Positions 1 through 7,919 of a stretch of DNA of 64,000 bases are shown piece by piece. The notes below the pieces were generated by a model. The model was not told the origin of the DNA, did not search any database, and saw nothing but the letters and a program-made list of their open reading frames with translations. The translations under genes and the position numbers were made by a program. This stretch comes from an uncultured Prevotellaceae bacterium (lineage in GTDB: Bacteria; Bacteroidota; Bacteroidia; Bacteroidales; Muribaculaceae), in NCBI GenBank assembly GCA_900318645.1, contig ONLH01000012.1, positions 34,656 through 98,655 on the forward strand. Reading direction: 5' to 3'. Numbering within the stretch: the stretch's first letter is position 1; each line of letters begins with the position of its first letter.

Positions 1-1211
1 GGGCCAGTGCCCAAATACCCATTCACGCCGTTCATCGTCGTCCACTGCCAATTGCAGTGCTCGTGCAGTTCGTCCTGTTGGGCCTTGGTCGGCATTTGCC
101 ACGACAGTCCCCAGTTCGCTTGGGCGGCATCGTCGGCAGGTTCCAGTTCATTCTTATTGTCAACTGTGCCATAATAGTTTTGGAAATTATACTTCGTCAG
201 AGAGTCCCATGTGCCGTTACACCATTTGTAAGTTTCCCATGTATAGACCTCCTTGGGAGCGGTCTCGCCCCAAGCGAAATAGTCGCCGTACTGCTCCGGG
301 CTGTTGGCACCCACGTTACACGTTGCCCATAGCGTGCCACTAGGCAACCCAAGGTCAACATATTCATGATTATCTTGAGGTGCACCGCCTCCCAGGATGA
401 GGTCGATGATGGCATTGACATCGGCAATGTTGATTTCACCGTCTTTGTTGACATCGGCAGCCGTGAGATTACCACTACCGCTCAAGATGATGTCCATGAC
501 AGCATTTATATCGGCAATATTGACCTCTTGGTCACCGTTGACATCGCCAGTTATGCTACCACCATCTCGTGAAACAATGATGTGAGTGGCACGATTTCCA
601 TCTCCTTGAGCGATGAAGTAGCCATATTCTTCGTGTTCGATATAGGCATCCACGGGAAAAGTAATAGCGCAGTTCAAGAAAGTAATGGATTCACCGAATC
701 TTTCTACTACACCATTGATGTCTGCTTGTACGTTGTCAAACTTAAGCGCACACAGCACTGCATCTCCACAATTAATGCCTTTGGTCGTCTGCAAAGTGAT
801 GTCTTTGATGGTCAAGCGAGTGCATTTGCAATAAATGCCACGCATAATGCTGGAGAGGTAGAGGCTGCCATCGCCTTGAATGGTCACTTTTTTACTATTA
901 GTGCCTTCAAAACCTATAGCCACAAAGCCCGTTGTGGTCAGCCGGCATTCACCCTTGATTACAATGGTAGCATCTTCGGTAATACGGATCGGGTAAACGT
1001 AGTCGTAGGGCGTCTCGCTGCTGTGTTCTACAACAGCCTTGTTCAGCGTCAATGTGTGGCTGGCAGCATCCCAGGTGATCGTTCCGCTCTTGATGAAAGA
1101 GCAGTTGAAATGGCCATTCTTATCAGGAGACACCTCACAAACTGTCACTTCTGCACTAGCACTTATGGCTACGAGAAGTGTAATGAGCAGTAATAGGAAA
1201 TTCTTTTTCAT
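1..1211 (-). CDS. Secreted dockerin and FISUMP-like domain protein, 3' end outside window
   Basis: The reading frame is open from an ATG at 1211 to the window edge, about 403 codons, so the C-terminus is missing. The N-terminus is a Sec signal peptide (MKKNFLLLLITLLVAISASA). Residues about 20-215 contain short hydrophobic repeats that resemble a right-handed beta-helix or carbohydrate-binding scaffold. Residues about 222-276 hold two dockerin-type Ca-binding repeats (GDVNGDQEVNIADI and DVNKDGEINIADV). From about residue 283 a FISUMP-like module begins (YVDLGLPSGTLWATCNVGA, YGDYFAWGE), known from Bacteroidetes and Fibrobacter surface proteins. Function is inferred only as extracellular or cell-surface. 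An internal rather than terminal dockerin is uncommon. No partner gene is visible because the downstream side is cut off. Confidence 0.85.
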   Translation of the reverse strand, partial: MKKNFLLLLITLLVAISASAEVTVCEVSPDKNGHFNCSFIKSGTITWDAASHTLTLNKAVVEHSSETPYDYVYPIRITEDATIVIKGECRLTTTGFVAIGFEGTNSKKVTIQGDGSLYLSSIMRGIYCKCTRLTIKDITLQTTKGINCGDAVLCALKFDNVQADINGVVERFGESITFLNCAITFPVDAYIEHEEYGYFIAQGDGNRATHIIVSRDGGSITGDVNGDQEVNIADINAVMDIILSGSGNLTAADVNKDGEINIADVNAIIDLILGGGAPQDNHEYVDLGLPSGTLWATCNVGANSPEQYGDYFAWGETAPKEVYTWETYKWCNGTWDSLTKYNFQNYYGTVDNKNELEPADDAAQANWGLSWQMPTKAQQDELHEHCNWQWTTMNGVNGYLGTG

Positions 1212-1270
1212 AAGCAGTTACATTTTTAGTTTATGTTTCAATGACAGGTTACTCAATTCATCCGCTATGA

Positions 1271-1310
1271 GGATGTGTCATCATTCGCCTCGCGGTTTTT
1301 AATCGGCCTG
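1271..1310. repeat. Fragment of MITE-like palindromic element
   Basis: This stretch closely matches one end of the element at 7731-7906, sharing GTGTCAT-ATTCGCCTCG followed by TTTTTAATCGGCCTG. It lies directly beside the more complete copy at 1318-1496. It appears to be a broken or nested copy. Confidence 0.55.
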
Positions 1311-1317
1311 ACGATTG

Positions 1318-1496
1318 GAGGGTGTGTCATAATTGCGACCTGGTAATATAACCGTGCTATCGCACGGGAAATTAAACAAATTTTTAAATTAAAATTAATA
1401 TTTTATTTATATTAATAAAAATTATATTATTAATTTGCTTAATTTCCCGCCCTGCGGGCGGTTATAATTCCAGCAATTGATTTATGGCTCACCCTC
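1318..1496. repeat. MITE-like palindromic intergenic element, diverged copy
   Basis: Imperfect terminal inverted repeats (GAGGGTGTGTCATAA at left, a related GAGGGTGAGCCATAA in inverse orientation at right) enclose inner inverted arms (GGGAAATTAAACAAATT and AATTTGCTTAATTTCCC). The core is very AT-rich. With the fragment before it, it fills most of the 348-base gap between the flanking genes. No coding potential was seen. It belongs to the family best preserved at 7731-7906. Confidence 0.65.
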
Positions 1497-1559
1497 TACA
1501 GGCCTCTGCAGGCTAACCAGTGGAGTTTAAGTATATATTATCGTTGAACTATCGTTTTG

Positions 1560-2042
1560 TTATTTCTGGGTGAGGGTCCCGAGCATTTCAACAAGTATGT
1601 CGAGTGCCTCGTTGGCACGACTGAGCGGGCACTGGATTGATCCAGAGAAGCCTTGCGGTTCCTTGGTGATCATCAAGAACCATACGACTACGGTCTGCGT
1701 TCCGTCATCCTCATCGGTTTCTATCGACCGCACGAGCGCATAGTCGTCTTTCACCAGTTTCTGGTCCACCTGGTGACCATGGCTCTCTTTCATGTACACC
1801 CAATTTTCTACAGCCTCTTGCAGCTGATTCTTCATTGGGCCACATTCATTGTAGGTGACATCAAAACAGATCTCGCCGTCCTCGGTGGCCACGTTCATGC
1901 AATCATCACTTTCATAAGTCACCTCCCAGTCGGCAGGATAGCTGATAGTAAACATCTCGTTCTCAAAGGTTTTAAAGTCGGTAGCCATCGAAACAAGGTT
2001 CACCATCAACGCCATCAGTAAAATCATCAATGCTTTCTTCAT
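1560..2042 (-). CDS. Small secreted protein, PsbP/DUF1795-like
   Basis: A 160-residue product if started at the internal ATG at 2042. That start is preferred because it gives a clean signal peptide (MKKALMILLMALMVNLVSMA), while the longer reading frame would begin inside the promoter. The mature part begins FKTFENEMFTISYPADWEV, the beginning typical of PsbP/DUF1795-like folds found in small periplasmic proteins. Four cysteines are present in the mature part. A well-formed promoter lies just upstream. It is probably monocistronic, and no molecular function can be assigned. Confidence 0.8.
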   Translation of the reverse strand: MKKALMILLMALMVNLVSMATDFKTFENEMFTISYPADWEVTYESDDCMNVATEDGEICFDVTYNECGPMKNQLQEAVENWVYMKESHGHQVDQKLVKDDYALVRSIETDEDDGTQTVVVWFLMITKEPQGFSGSIQCPLSRANEALDILVEMLGTLTQK

Positions 2043-2066
2043 AATTAAACAGTATTTGGATGGGTA

Positions 2067-2097
2067 CAAATATAGTTATTTTTCCGCTAAGCACAAA
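2067..2097 (-). promoter_or_regulatory. Bacteroidetes-type promoter for the 1560-2042 gene
   Basis: On the minus strand a -33 TTTG (2094-2097) is followed by 19 bases and a -7 TATATTTG (2067-2074), matching the Bacteroides housekeeping consensus. The start codon follows about 25 bases downstream. Confidence 0.7.
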
Positions 2098-2170
2098 CTT
2101 TCTTCTGGATTTTAATAAAAAGGCAGTGTGCCATATTGGTTATTACTTTCACTCTTTAGGCAGACGGAGA

Positions 2171-2680
2171 TCAATTCTTGCCAACGAGTTCTCGAAGTTG
2201 CTCTATGATATCCCTATCTTTCCTATACGACAAAGGGCCTTCGCCAGAATAATAGGCTAATGCAATGATTCCTATCGCAAGAGCTACACCCACAATAGTC
2301 CAAATATTAAATCCAGAGTGAACTAAGAGGATGGCAAAAAGAAATATGCTCCCAACAATCCATAAAATCATATTGTATCGGTGTTTCTTTTCGAACCAAT
2401 GCAGTAGCCGTTCTGGCGTGTCAAGGCTGTCAATATTCTTGAAAGACCTATAATTGAACAGCAATAACCATCCCCCAAAGCAAAAAATAGTTATCCAAAG
2501 CATGAAGTAAATGATGTTCTTGGGATCACCTAGTTTTTGAGCAGTGAAGAACAAAAGCGGTATGAATAAGATCAAGATGATGGATTCGTAGAGGTCACGT
2601 TTTAGCATTGATTTACACTTGCCCTTGAGCTCCTCGAACAATTCTCTTCTATTCTCGTTGTTTAATGTATTCGTTTCCAT
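2171..2680 (-). CDS. Four-helix membrane protein, anti-sigma-associated-like paralogue 1
   Basis: A 169-residue integral membrane protein: a charged N-terminal helix (METNTLNNENRRELFEELKG), about four transmembrane segments between residues 30 and 150, and a charged C-terminal tail ending EQLRELVGKN. It is a clear paralogue of the 4253-4786 product (same METNTL start, same DTPERLLHWFEK / ETPEELLHCFEK motif). In outline it resembles the product of 50761-51336, encoded next to an ECF sigma factor. Its upstream region is nearly identical to that of the 4786 gene and carries a candidate ECF promoter. Family name unknown; a membrane stress or anti-sigma-linked role is inferred from promoter and architecture only. 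Confidence 0.85.
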   Translation of the reverse strand: METNTLNNENRRELFEELKGKCKSMLKRDLYESIILILFIPLLFFTAQKLGDPKNIIYFMLWITIFCFGGWLLLFNYRSFKNIDSLDTPERLLHWFEKKHRYNMILWIVGSIFLFAILLVHSGFNIWTIVGVALAIGIIALAYYSGEGPLSYRKDRDIIEQLRELVGKN

Positions 2681-3021
2681 AATGATTTGCAGTTTATTGG
2701 GTTAATCATTTGATTTCACTCTTTAGACGCACAGTAGTGCCCAAAAACTACACAAAATCTTAAGTTTTTCACCTGGGGATGAGTAATCCAACCTCCCTAA
2801 GACAGGGCCAGGCATTAAACAGCGTGAGTTCGACGAAAATAAGTTGCTGATACTCAACTCCTCCCCTAAGTTAGGGGAGGTGCCCGTTAGGGCGGAGGAG
2901 TATGATTTGCCCTCGAATAACTTCTTCTTGGGGCATCAACGCCCCCTCGCCCCCTCTTCTAATCTTAGAGGGGGAGCTGCTAACGCTCTGATTGACAATC
3001 AATAATTTCATTGAACTTACA
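2681..3021. other. Intergenic region with two G/C-rich hairpins
   Basis: About 340 bases without a convincing gene. Besides the ECF-like promoter, it has a palindrome at 2861-2879 (CTCCCCTAA-GTTAGGGGAG) inside a larger imperfect inverted repeat at 2857-2901, and a second hairpin at 2950-2974 (CCCCCTCT and AGAGGGGG arms). Short CTCCCC-type palindromes like this recur widely between Bacteroidetes genes. The T-tracts are too poor for simple terminators. Confidence 0.6.
2721..2752 (-). promoter_or_regulatory. Candidate ECF-sigma promoter
   Basis: On the minus strand TAGTTTTT (2743-2750) is followed, 13 bases after the T-run, by CGTCTAAAG (2721-2729). The same arrangement stands before the genes starting at 4786, 46858 and 51828. 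A CGTC-type -10 is characteristic of ECF sigma promoters. The regulator is inferred, not shown. Confidence 0.5.
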
Positions 3022-3597
3022 TTAAACAGCGCTCTCTTGATGAACCAAATCTCCAAGTTCTTCAACGTCGGCACAGAAATCATCATCAAGATACCAGTTA
3101 TGCGACCAATCACTCCAAATCTGGCTTAGCGACATAACGATACCCAAAATAATCATGAATGGCCACAAATCTGATCCATAGAGGACAATCAGCGAACAAA
3201 CTATTGCAATGACGAGTGGGATCCAGTGTCGTACTTTGTAGGTTATTAAGAACTGCTTTACCGCCCGATAATGCTGTGGAGCAGTACCGGCGTTTTTCAT
3301 CTGTGTGAGAAAGTGTCGCATAATCCTGTACATGACAAAATATCCAATCAGGTCAACGACGATGAAAGTATTTAATCCCCAAAAATAAATACTACCATAG
3401 GAATCTACTTCGCACCATACCAAAAATGCGAACAAAATGACGCATAAAGCAATAACTGCAATCCGTTTCCAGCGGGACGCTTTTTCCGTTTTCAATCGCA
3501 TTTTGAGCAAACTCGCCACCTTTGCGTTGATGCGCTGTCGCAGATCCTGCAAGTGCAAATCCCCGTTCATTTCCAGAGGTTCTTTAAAGTCTTCCAT
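3022..3597 (-). CDS. Membrane protein, distant relative of neighbouring four-helix proteins
   Basis: A 191-residue membrane protein. It has a hydrophilic N-terminal segment of about 40 residues containing a basic stretch (RLKTEKASRWKR) and two pairs of transmembrane helices (about 45-100 and 125-165). The acidic C-terminus reads DDFCADVEELGDLVHQ. The layout (charged N-terminal coil, helix pair, loop, helix pair, acidic tail) matches the 2171, 4253 and 50761 products, suggesting the same broad family. No CGTCTAA motif was found in front of it. Not recognised as a named family. Confidence 0.8.
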   Translation of the reverse strand: MEDFKEPLEMNGDLHLQDLRQRINAKVASLLKMRLKTEKASRWKRIAVIALCVILFAFLVWCEVDSYGSIYFWGLNTFIVVDLIGYFVMYRIMRHFLTQMKNAGTAPQHYRAVKQFLITYKVRHWIPLVIAIVCSLIVLYGSDLWPFMIILGIVMSLSQIWSDWSHNWYLDDDFCADVEELGDLVHQESAV

Positions 3598-3668
3598 AAT
3601 AAAACCAGTATTTAATGTCCAAAACCTTATCTTGTCTATTGATTAGAAGCGACTTGTCCATGAGCAGA

Positions 3669-4202
3669 TTATTTTTCCTCCTTCCATTCAACTTGAGGTA
3701 AATAGGGTTTTAACGGTTCAGTGCCAAACTCGTTAAGGCCGTCTATACTTTTTTGAAAGAACAAGAAGAAAAAGGCTACGGCACCAATCATTAAAACAGC
3801 AAGGCCTGTGGCAAAGATAAGCAGTATCGGAATAATCGCATACCACCAATCGACACCCGCATCATGGCAACGTTTGAGCCCGGCAAAAACGACCAACACA
3901 GCTGCCAGAATGAAGGAAACGATAATAATTACACGATCAATCACCTCGTTCTGCCCATAGGTCTTGTCAATGATGGCGACTACTCCATATTCCAATAGCG
4001 CATAAAAAGCGACAGCAATTAATACGGTTACCAGATATTGTACACGCCCGATACGCCCTTTAGGACTGAAGAAATGACTAAAGAAATGACTATTATCAAT
4101 CGGGTTCACATAATTACGACATAAGCCAACATGATCCTTATCGTAATAAGGACATTCACTCAGACTACGTCCACAATGATTGCATTGTTCTATAATTGCC
4201 AT
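3669..4202 (-). CDS. DUF805 membrane protein with N-terminal zinc-finger-like cysteines
   Basis: A 177-residue protein. The first 30 residues carry CNHCGRSLSECPYY and a further Cys, resembling a small metal-binding ribbon. Residues about 45-165 match DUF805: SPKGRIGRVQYLV, then GLKRCHDAGVDWWYAI, and a final FGTEPLKPYLP. DUF805 proteins are inner-membrane proteins of unknown function. The gene starts 50 bases after the 4253-4786 gene, probably in the same transcription unit, and the sequence before its ATG keeps AAATGATTAA as in the two METNTL paralogues. Confidence 0.85.
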   Translation of the reverse strand: MAIIEQCNHCGRSLSECPYYDKDHVGLCRNYVNPIDNSHFFSHFFSPKGRIGRVQYLVTVLIAVAFYALLEYGVVAIIDKTYGQNEVIDRVIIIVSFILAAVLVVFAGLKRCHDAGVDWWYAIIPILLIFATGLAVLMIGAVAFFFLFFQKSIDGLNEFGTEPLKPYLPQVEWKEEK

Positions 4203-4252
4203 AACGATATCTGTTTAATCATTTAACTTTAGTGCCTCATGAACAGGCGGCG

Positions 4253-4786
4253 TTATTTATTCTCAACGAGATCTTCCAGTCGGCTGAGAATCTCCTCGTC
4301 GCGGCGAGTCTTATATGGCACAAAATCGCCTTTAAAATACGAGTAGATTAAGATTGCAAGATATGTGACTGCAAGCGCCAAAGCCGCCCACATCCATACC
4401 CTGTCACGATAGAACTCTGGAAAGGGACTAATGATTAGGCCAAAGAGTACCAACCTAGTCAGGTAATCAGGATTGCGTTGATCACTTAACCTCTTTTCAA
4501 AACAGTGCAACAACTCTTCTGGAGTTTCAAGGTTGTCTAACCTCTGTAGAAACCGGTAATTAATCACAGCGGACCAGACAAATGAAATAACAAAAAACAA
4601 TAACATACATGTAGGAATTACATGTACACGATTTAGCACCACCACAGCGATAATCAAAAAGGCTATGAAAGTGAGCGTAAACACCGCATAGAGCCTCAGC
4701 CTACGTTTTGCTTGTGAGCGACACTCGGCCTTGATCCGTTCAAAGCGTTCACTTCTGCTCTGGTTGTCTAATGTATTCGTTTCCAT
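4253..4786 (-). CDS. Four-helix membrane protein, anti-sigma-associated-like paralogue 2
   Basis: A 177-residue paralogue of the 2171-2680 product, with the same METNTL start, charged N-terminal helix, about four transmembrane segments and a charged end (SRLEDLVENK). The untranslated leader and about 90 upstream bases are almost identical to those of the paralogue, so the duplication included the promoter. The proteins have diverged much more than the leaders, which suggests the regulatory part is conserved or was converted. Function unknown. Confidence 0.85.
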   Translation of the reverse strand: METNTLDNQSRSERFERIKAECRSQAKRRLRLYAVFTLTFIAFLIIAVVVLNRVHVIPTCMLLFFVISFVWSAVINYRFLQRLDNLETPEELLHCFEKRLSDQRNPDYLTRLVLFGLIISPFPEFYRDRVWMWAALALAVTYLAILIYSYFKGDFVPYKTRRDEEILSRLEDLVENK

Positions 4787-4826
4787 AATGATTCGCAGTT
4801 TATTGGGTTAATCATTTGATTTCACT

Positions 4827-4858
4827 CTTTAGACGTACACCAATGCCCAAAAACTACA
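4827..4858 (-). promoter_or_regulatory. Candidate ECF-sigma promoter
   Basis: Minus strand: TAGTTTTT (4849-4856), then CGTCTAAAG (4827-4835), with the same spacing as at 2721-2752. The duplicated leader continues to the ATG at 4786. Confidence 0.5.
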
Positions 4859-4906
4859 TCAAAACGGAGATTTTTATGCAATCCACTGCATTTTTCTAAT
4901 AAAAAT

Positions 4907-5077
4907 GAGGGAGTGCCATCATTCATTCGTCGCTTTTTAATCGCGCTTTGCGCGAGAAATTAATCAAAATTATAAATAAAAATATAATAAAAATTTTTTG
5001 TTTAATTTGGCTACGCCGAGCTAAAGGTCCTCGGCCGTTAGGCCGATTTAAAAATCTAGAGGCGCTTTATGATAGAC
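4907..5077. repeat. MITE-like palindromic intergenic element, diverged copy
   Basis: The left end reads GTGCCATCATTCATTCG with an inner GCGCGAGAAATTAATCAAAATT. The right half has TTTGTTTAATTT, GGCCGTTAGGCCGATTTAAAAATC and AGGCGCTTTATGATAG. Both the order and the inverted symmetry match the element at 7731-7906. The element fills most of the gap between the genes at 4786 and 5202. Confidence 0.6.
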
Positions 5078-5079
5078 GT

Positions 5080-5202
5080 TTACTTTTTGCGTTTTTTCAA
5101 CTCATAGATTAGTGCGACGAACGCGATCAGCACTCCAATCATACCGACGAGCAGGGTGACCAGGTCGTAATTCTCTTTGAGCCATGTTGATATTGAGTCC
5201 AT
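5080..5202 (-). CDS. 40-residue single-helix membrane protein
   Basis: A small frame below usual length cut-offs. It starts MDSISTWLKENYD, has one hydrophobic helix (residues about 14-33) and ends in a strongly basic tail (ELKKRKK), giving a predicted N-out/C-in topology. It begins 17 bases after the stop of the 5220-6308 gene on the same strand, as expected for the last gene of an operon. The basic tail after a single helix and the tight spacing make a real small protein likely. No homologous family is recognised, so its role is unknown. Confidence 0.6.
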   Translation of the reverse strand: MDSISTWLKENYDLVTLLVGMIGVLIAFVALIYELKKRKK

Positions 5203-5219
5203 AGGGTAACAGTTTTTTG

Positions 5220-6308
5220 TTATTCTTTGTCTAACTTGAAGAGTTGATCGACAGCGGCCTTGAGGTTGAGCGCCAAGGGCGGAATGTGGTGAACCTGCTC
5301 AAGGCGGCGCAGTTCGTTGATGTCCATCTCCACCTCGTTCTCCTTGCGGGTCTGCTTGAACTCCTTCTTGTCGATGTAGTCACGGCCGATGGTATAGGTC
5401 TCGAGCAGGATGATGTAATCCTGGTCTGTCCTGTCAAAGTGGCCCGCTACAAGAATCTGTTTCATCACCAGGTCGTCAATGCGCGACTGCCCGCTCTCGT
5501 TGATGTTATAGACCTCATAGTAACCACGGTTGGCACTCTTATGCATTTTCACTTTTTGCTTCTTTCCGGTCTTTGCCTCCTTGGCGGCAGCCTCGGTCGC
5601 CTTGACGTGGTCGCTATAGCCCCAAATGTCGAAGCTGGTGGTGCGCTGTCCAGCCTGCAGGTCGTCATCGATATATCCCAGGACCGAGATGGTGTCACTC
5701 ACCACACGACGGCCCGAAGGCTCATCGGCGAGGAACAGGCTACCCTGCTCGACACCCTTGATAACCTTTTTATATTGGGTTGTCGTGTCAACGCGGGCCC
5801 ACTTGTCGATGTAACCACCGACGAGTGTACTCAGGAGAAAGCGCAAGAGACCGTTTTGGCCCTTTGCGACACTGCGGGTCTTAGCCGAAATCTTCCGCTT
5901 GGCAATCTCATAGGTGTTGTCCACTACGCCGGCACGAAAGTAAAGCGGTCCCTCATCACAGACATAGACGCAGCGGAAGTAGGTCTGCACATAGAGCAGT
6001 TCCTTGGGCTTGACGACCAGTTCAGAGAGTTCAAATTCCTCTTCCTGCATAACTACACGCTGGTCGGTGATAGTATCCACATCGACTTGCATCGCCTTGA
6101 ATGCCACGTGCGACAGATAGAGATGCTTCACGCCCTTGGCATCGTCGAGCCAGCCGTCTTGGTCGGTCGTACCCACCAGGGCGCCTTTCTCGTTGGTCAC
6201 ACAAACGGCACCAATGGGCATGCCATCGGTGTCAACGACTTGAATCCTCTGGGCATGGGCTACCATCGCCAAGAGCACGAACAGCAACAAAAAGTAAAGC
6301 TTTCTCAT
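5220..6308 (-). CDS. Secreted protein with carboxypeptidase-regulatory-like domain
   Basis: A 362-residue protein with a signal peptide ending MVAHAQ. Residues about 22-95 form a CarboxypepD_reg-like beta-sandwich (VVDTDGMPIGAVCVTNEKG, then DGWLDD) and end with EFELSELVVKP, the junction usually seen before TonB-dependent or other outer-membrane domains. The remainder (about 100-362) has no recognised motif and contains a lysine-rich stretch near 245-260. It is probably periplasmic or outer-membrane-associated. It lies downstream of porQ, but a strong terminator between them argues for partly separate transcription. Confidence 0.75.
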   Translation of the reverse strand: MRKLYFLLLFVLLAMVAHAQRIQVVDTDGMPIGAVCVTNEKGALVGTTDQDGWLDDAKGVKHLYLSHVAFKAMQVDVDTITDQRVVMQEEEFELSELVVKPKELLYVQTYFRCVYVCDEGPLYFRAGVVDNTYEIAKRKISAKTRSVAKGQNGLLRFLLSTLVGGYIDKWARVDTTTQYKKVIKGVEQGSLFLADEPSGRRVVSDTISVLGYIDDDLQAGQRTTSFDIWGYSDHVKATEAAAKEAKTGKKQKVKMHKSANRGYYEVYNINESGQSRIDDLVMKQILVAGHFDRTDQDYIILLETYTIGRDYIDKKEFKQTRKENEVEMDINELRRLEQVHHIPPLALNLKAAVDQLFKLDKE

Positions 6309-6321
6309 CTTGTATTCTGGA

Positions 6322-6350
6322 CAAAAAAAAGAGACGAATAAATCGCCTCT
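6322..6350 (-). terminator. Rho-independent terminator downstream of porQ
   Basis: On the minus strand AGAGGCGA, a four-base loop and TTCGTCTCT form a stem with one G-T pair, followed by a run of eight T. It sits between the porQ stop (6368) and the next start (6308), so it could end or attenuate transcription. Confidence 0.7.
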
Positions 6351-6367
6351 ACAGTAATCGTTATTCT

Positions 6368-7399
6368 TTATTTGAGCAACTCACCGATTGAAGTGGTGAG
6401 GTTGAACATAAACGTCGTCGCTCCCGTGTGGGGACGCGCAAAGGCGGCACCGATGCCGAATGCCCTGACCTTCAAGCCGCCGCACACCGACAGCCCCGAC
6501 ATGAAGTCGCGCTTATAGGTCGCCATGTCACTGCGCGTACGGTAGTTGTAACCAACACCCAAGTAGATGTTATCGGTGGGCAGGATGTCGGCGCCGAACA
6601 CCAGATGACGCAACAGGTTGCTGCCGAAGGAGTCTTTCTTAATCAGCCCGCTGTTGGGGTTGTTCACGTCTTCAATCTTGTAATAGGGCGAATTCCAGCG
6701 CGTGAGCTCATAGGCCGTAAGGTGCAGGCGGATGGGAGCCTTACCCAACATCTTGCTCATACCGAACTGGATGTCCCAGGGCAGGTTGTCCTTGTATTCG
6801 TTGAATTTCTTGACCTGACCACCCAAGTTCTTGGCCACGAGTGATGCTGAGAACTCATGATCGGGGTCGTAGTAATTGATACCCAAGTCGGCAGCAACAG
6901 CACCAGCGGAGTAGTCCTCATACTTGGAGTAGAGATACTTCACCGTGATACCGCCACGGAATCGCTCGCTGATGTCGTGGCTATAGGTCAGATTGAAGGC
7001 GATGTCACTGGCGTTGAATGTGCCCGTGAGTGTACCGTCGATAGCAGCTCCCTGGATGTTGCCGTAGCCGAAGTATTGGATACCCACAGCAATGGCTCCG
7101 TGCTCGCTCACGCCTTGACCGTAACGCAGGCCGGCAAAGTTGGTCTCGCCGATGTACTTCATGTAATTGAGACCCACCTGGTGGTCAAACTCCGGCCCCA
7201 GGAGCGCAGGGTTCTGCTCGACGAGGTTGATGTCGTCGTCGATGATGGTGAGGTTGTGTCCGCCCAAGCCATAAACGTGGCTCGATGAGGGCACACTCAG
7301 GAAATTATAAGCCGTGGTTTTAGGACCGTCATCGGCCATGGCAACAAGAGCCACAGCAGCCACGGCGATAAATATCAAGTGACGCAAACAGGTTGTCAT
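6368..7399 (-). CDS. porQ: Type IX secretion system protein PorQ
   Basis: A 343-residue outer-membrane-type beta-barrel protein with a signal peptide ending VALVAMA. It has the family's typical opening (YNFLSVPSSSHVYGLGGHN, then DDINLVEQNPALLGPE) and alternating beta strands to the C-terminus. PorQ, with PorZ/PorU/PorV, belongs to the attachment complex that modifies and anchors type IX cargo at the cell surface. No other T9SS component lies in this window, as is usual for scattered T9SS genes. The gene begins 60 bases after the DUF2007 gene, with no clear promoter of its own. Confidence 0.82.
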   Translation of the reverse strand: MTTCLRHLIFIAVAAVALVAMADDGPKTTAYNFLSVPSSSHVYGLGGHNLTIIDDDINLVEQNPALLGPEFDHQVGLNYMKYIGETNFAGLRYGQGVSEHGAIAVGIQYFGYGNIQGAAIDGTLTGTFNASDIAFNLTYSHDISERFRGGITVKYLYSKYEDYSAGAVAADLGINYYDPDHEFSASLVAKNLGGQVKKFNEYKDNLPWDIQFGMSKMLGKAPIRLHLTAYELTRWNSPYYKIEDVNNPNSGLIKKDSFGSNLLRHLVFGADILPTDNIYLGVGYNYRTRSDMATYKRDFMSGLSVCGGLKVRAFGIGAAFARPHTGATTFMFNLTTSIGELLK

Positions 7400-7459
7400 A
7401 TCGTTATTCCATTATATATTCAATAATACTATAACGAAAAAAACACCCTTTTAGTATAT

Positions 7460-7708
7460 TCAATTCTCTACGGGCTCGTCACCGGGCTCATCGGGCAGCT
7501 CGTCGGCCTCGGCGAGGACCTGCTTGGCAAGTTCCAGGTCTCGCTCAAAGACCACTACCCTGACAGGAGCCATCCAGATGGCATTGGCTGTGCTATCGAC
7601 GATGACGCCGGCAGGGATGCCGCTGGCTTCGAGGGCACCCTTGACAATATTGGCGTCAATGGGGCTGGTGTACTTCTTGAGAACTACAATCTTTTCTTCC
7701 TTTTCCAT
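7460..7708 (-). CDS. DUF2007 small cytoplasmic protein
   Basis: An 82-residue product if started at the ATG at 7708 (MEKEEKIVVL). The longer frame, beginning at 7741, would start inside the repeat element. The sequence KKYTSPIDANIVKGALEASGIPAGVIV ... VVVFERDLELAKQVL matches DUF2007, a ferredoxin-like fold proposed to act in signalling. The C-terminus is acidic and proline-rich (DELPDEPGDEPVEN). It sits between porQ and the palindromic element. Confidence 0.8.
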   Translation of the reverse strand: MEKEEKIVVLKKYTSPIDANIVKGALEASGIPAGVIVDSTANAIWMAPVRVVVFERDLELAKQVLAEADELPDEPGDEPVEN

Positions 7709-7730
7709 TGTCTTGATTTTTTTGATTGGA

Positions 7731-7906
7731 GGCTGTGTCATAATTCATTCGCTGCAAATTGAGTCGCGCTTCGCGCGAGAAATTAAGCAAAAATTTGTAT
7801 AAAAATTAAACAAAATACATTTTTTATTTTAATTTTATTAATAATTTTGCTTAATTTCTCGGCCGCCAGGCCGATTAAAAATCACGAGGCGAATTATGAC
7901 ACAGCC
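7731..7906. repeat. MITE-like palindromic intergenic element, best copy
   Basis: Perfect 16-base terminal inverted repeats (GGCTGTGTCATAATTC) at 7731-7746 and 7891-7906. Inside are a second pair of inverted arms (GAGAAATTAAGCAAAA and its complement), G/C-rich stems (GCGCTTCGCGC; GGCCGCCAGGCC) and an AT-rich core. It has no open frame, so any transposition would have to be driven in trans. Copies or fragments occur at 1271, 1318, 4907 and 58605. Confidence 0.75.
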
Positions 7907-7919
7907 CCACAGATGGACT

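Noticed and set aside
582-1193. Plus-strand 203-codon frame at the window start
   Set aside because: The minus strand encodes a protein with signal peptide, dockerin repeats and a FISUMP-like domain across the same bases.
5244-6341. Long plus-strand reading frame of 365 codons opposite the 5220-6308 gene
   Set aside because: It mirrors the codon phase of the real minus-strand gene, has no signal or domain of its own, and lacks a ribosome site.
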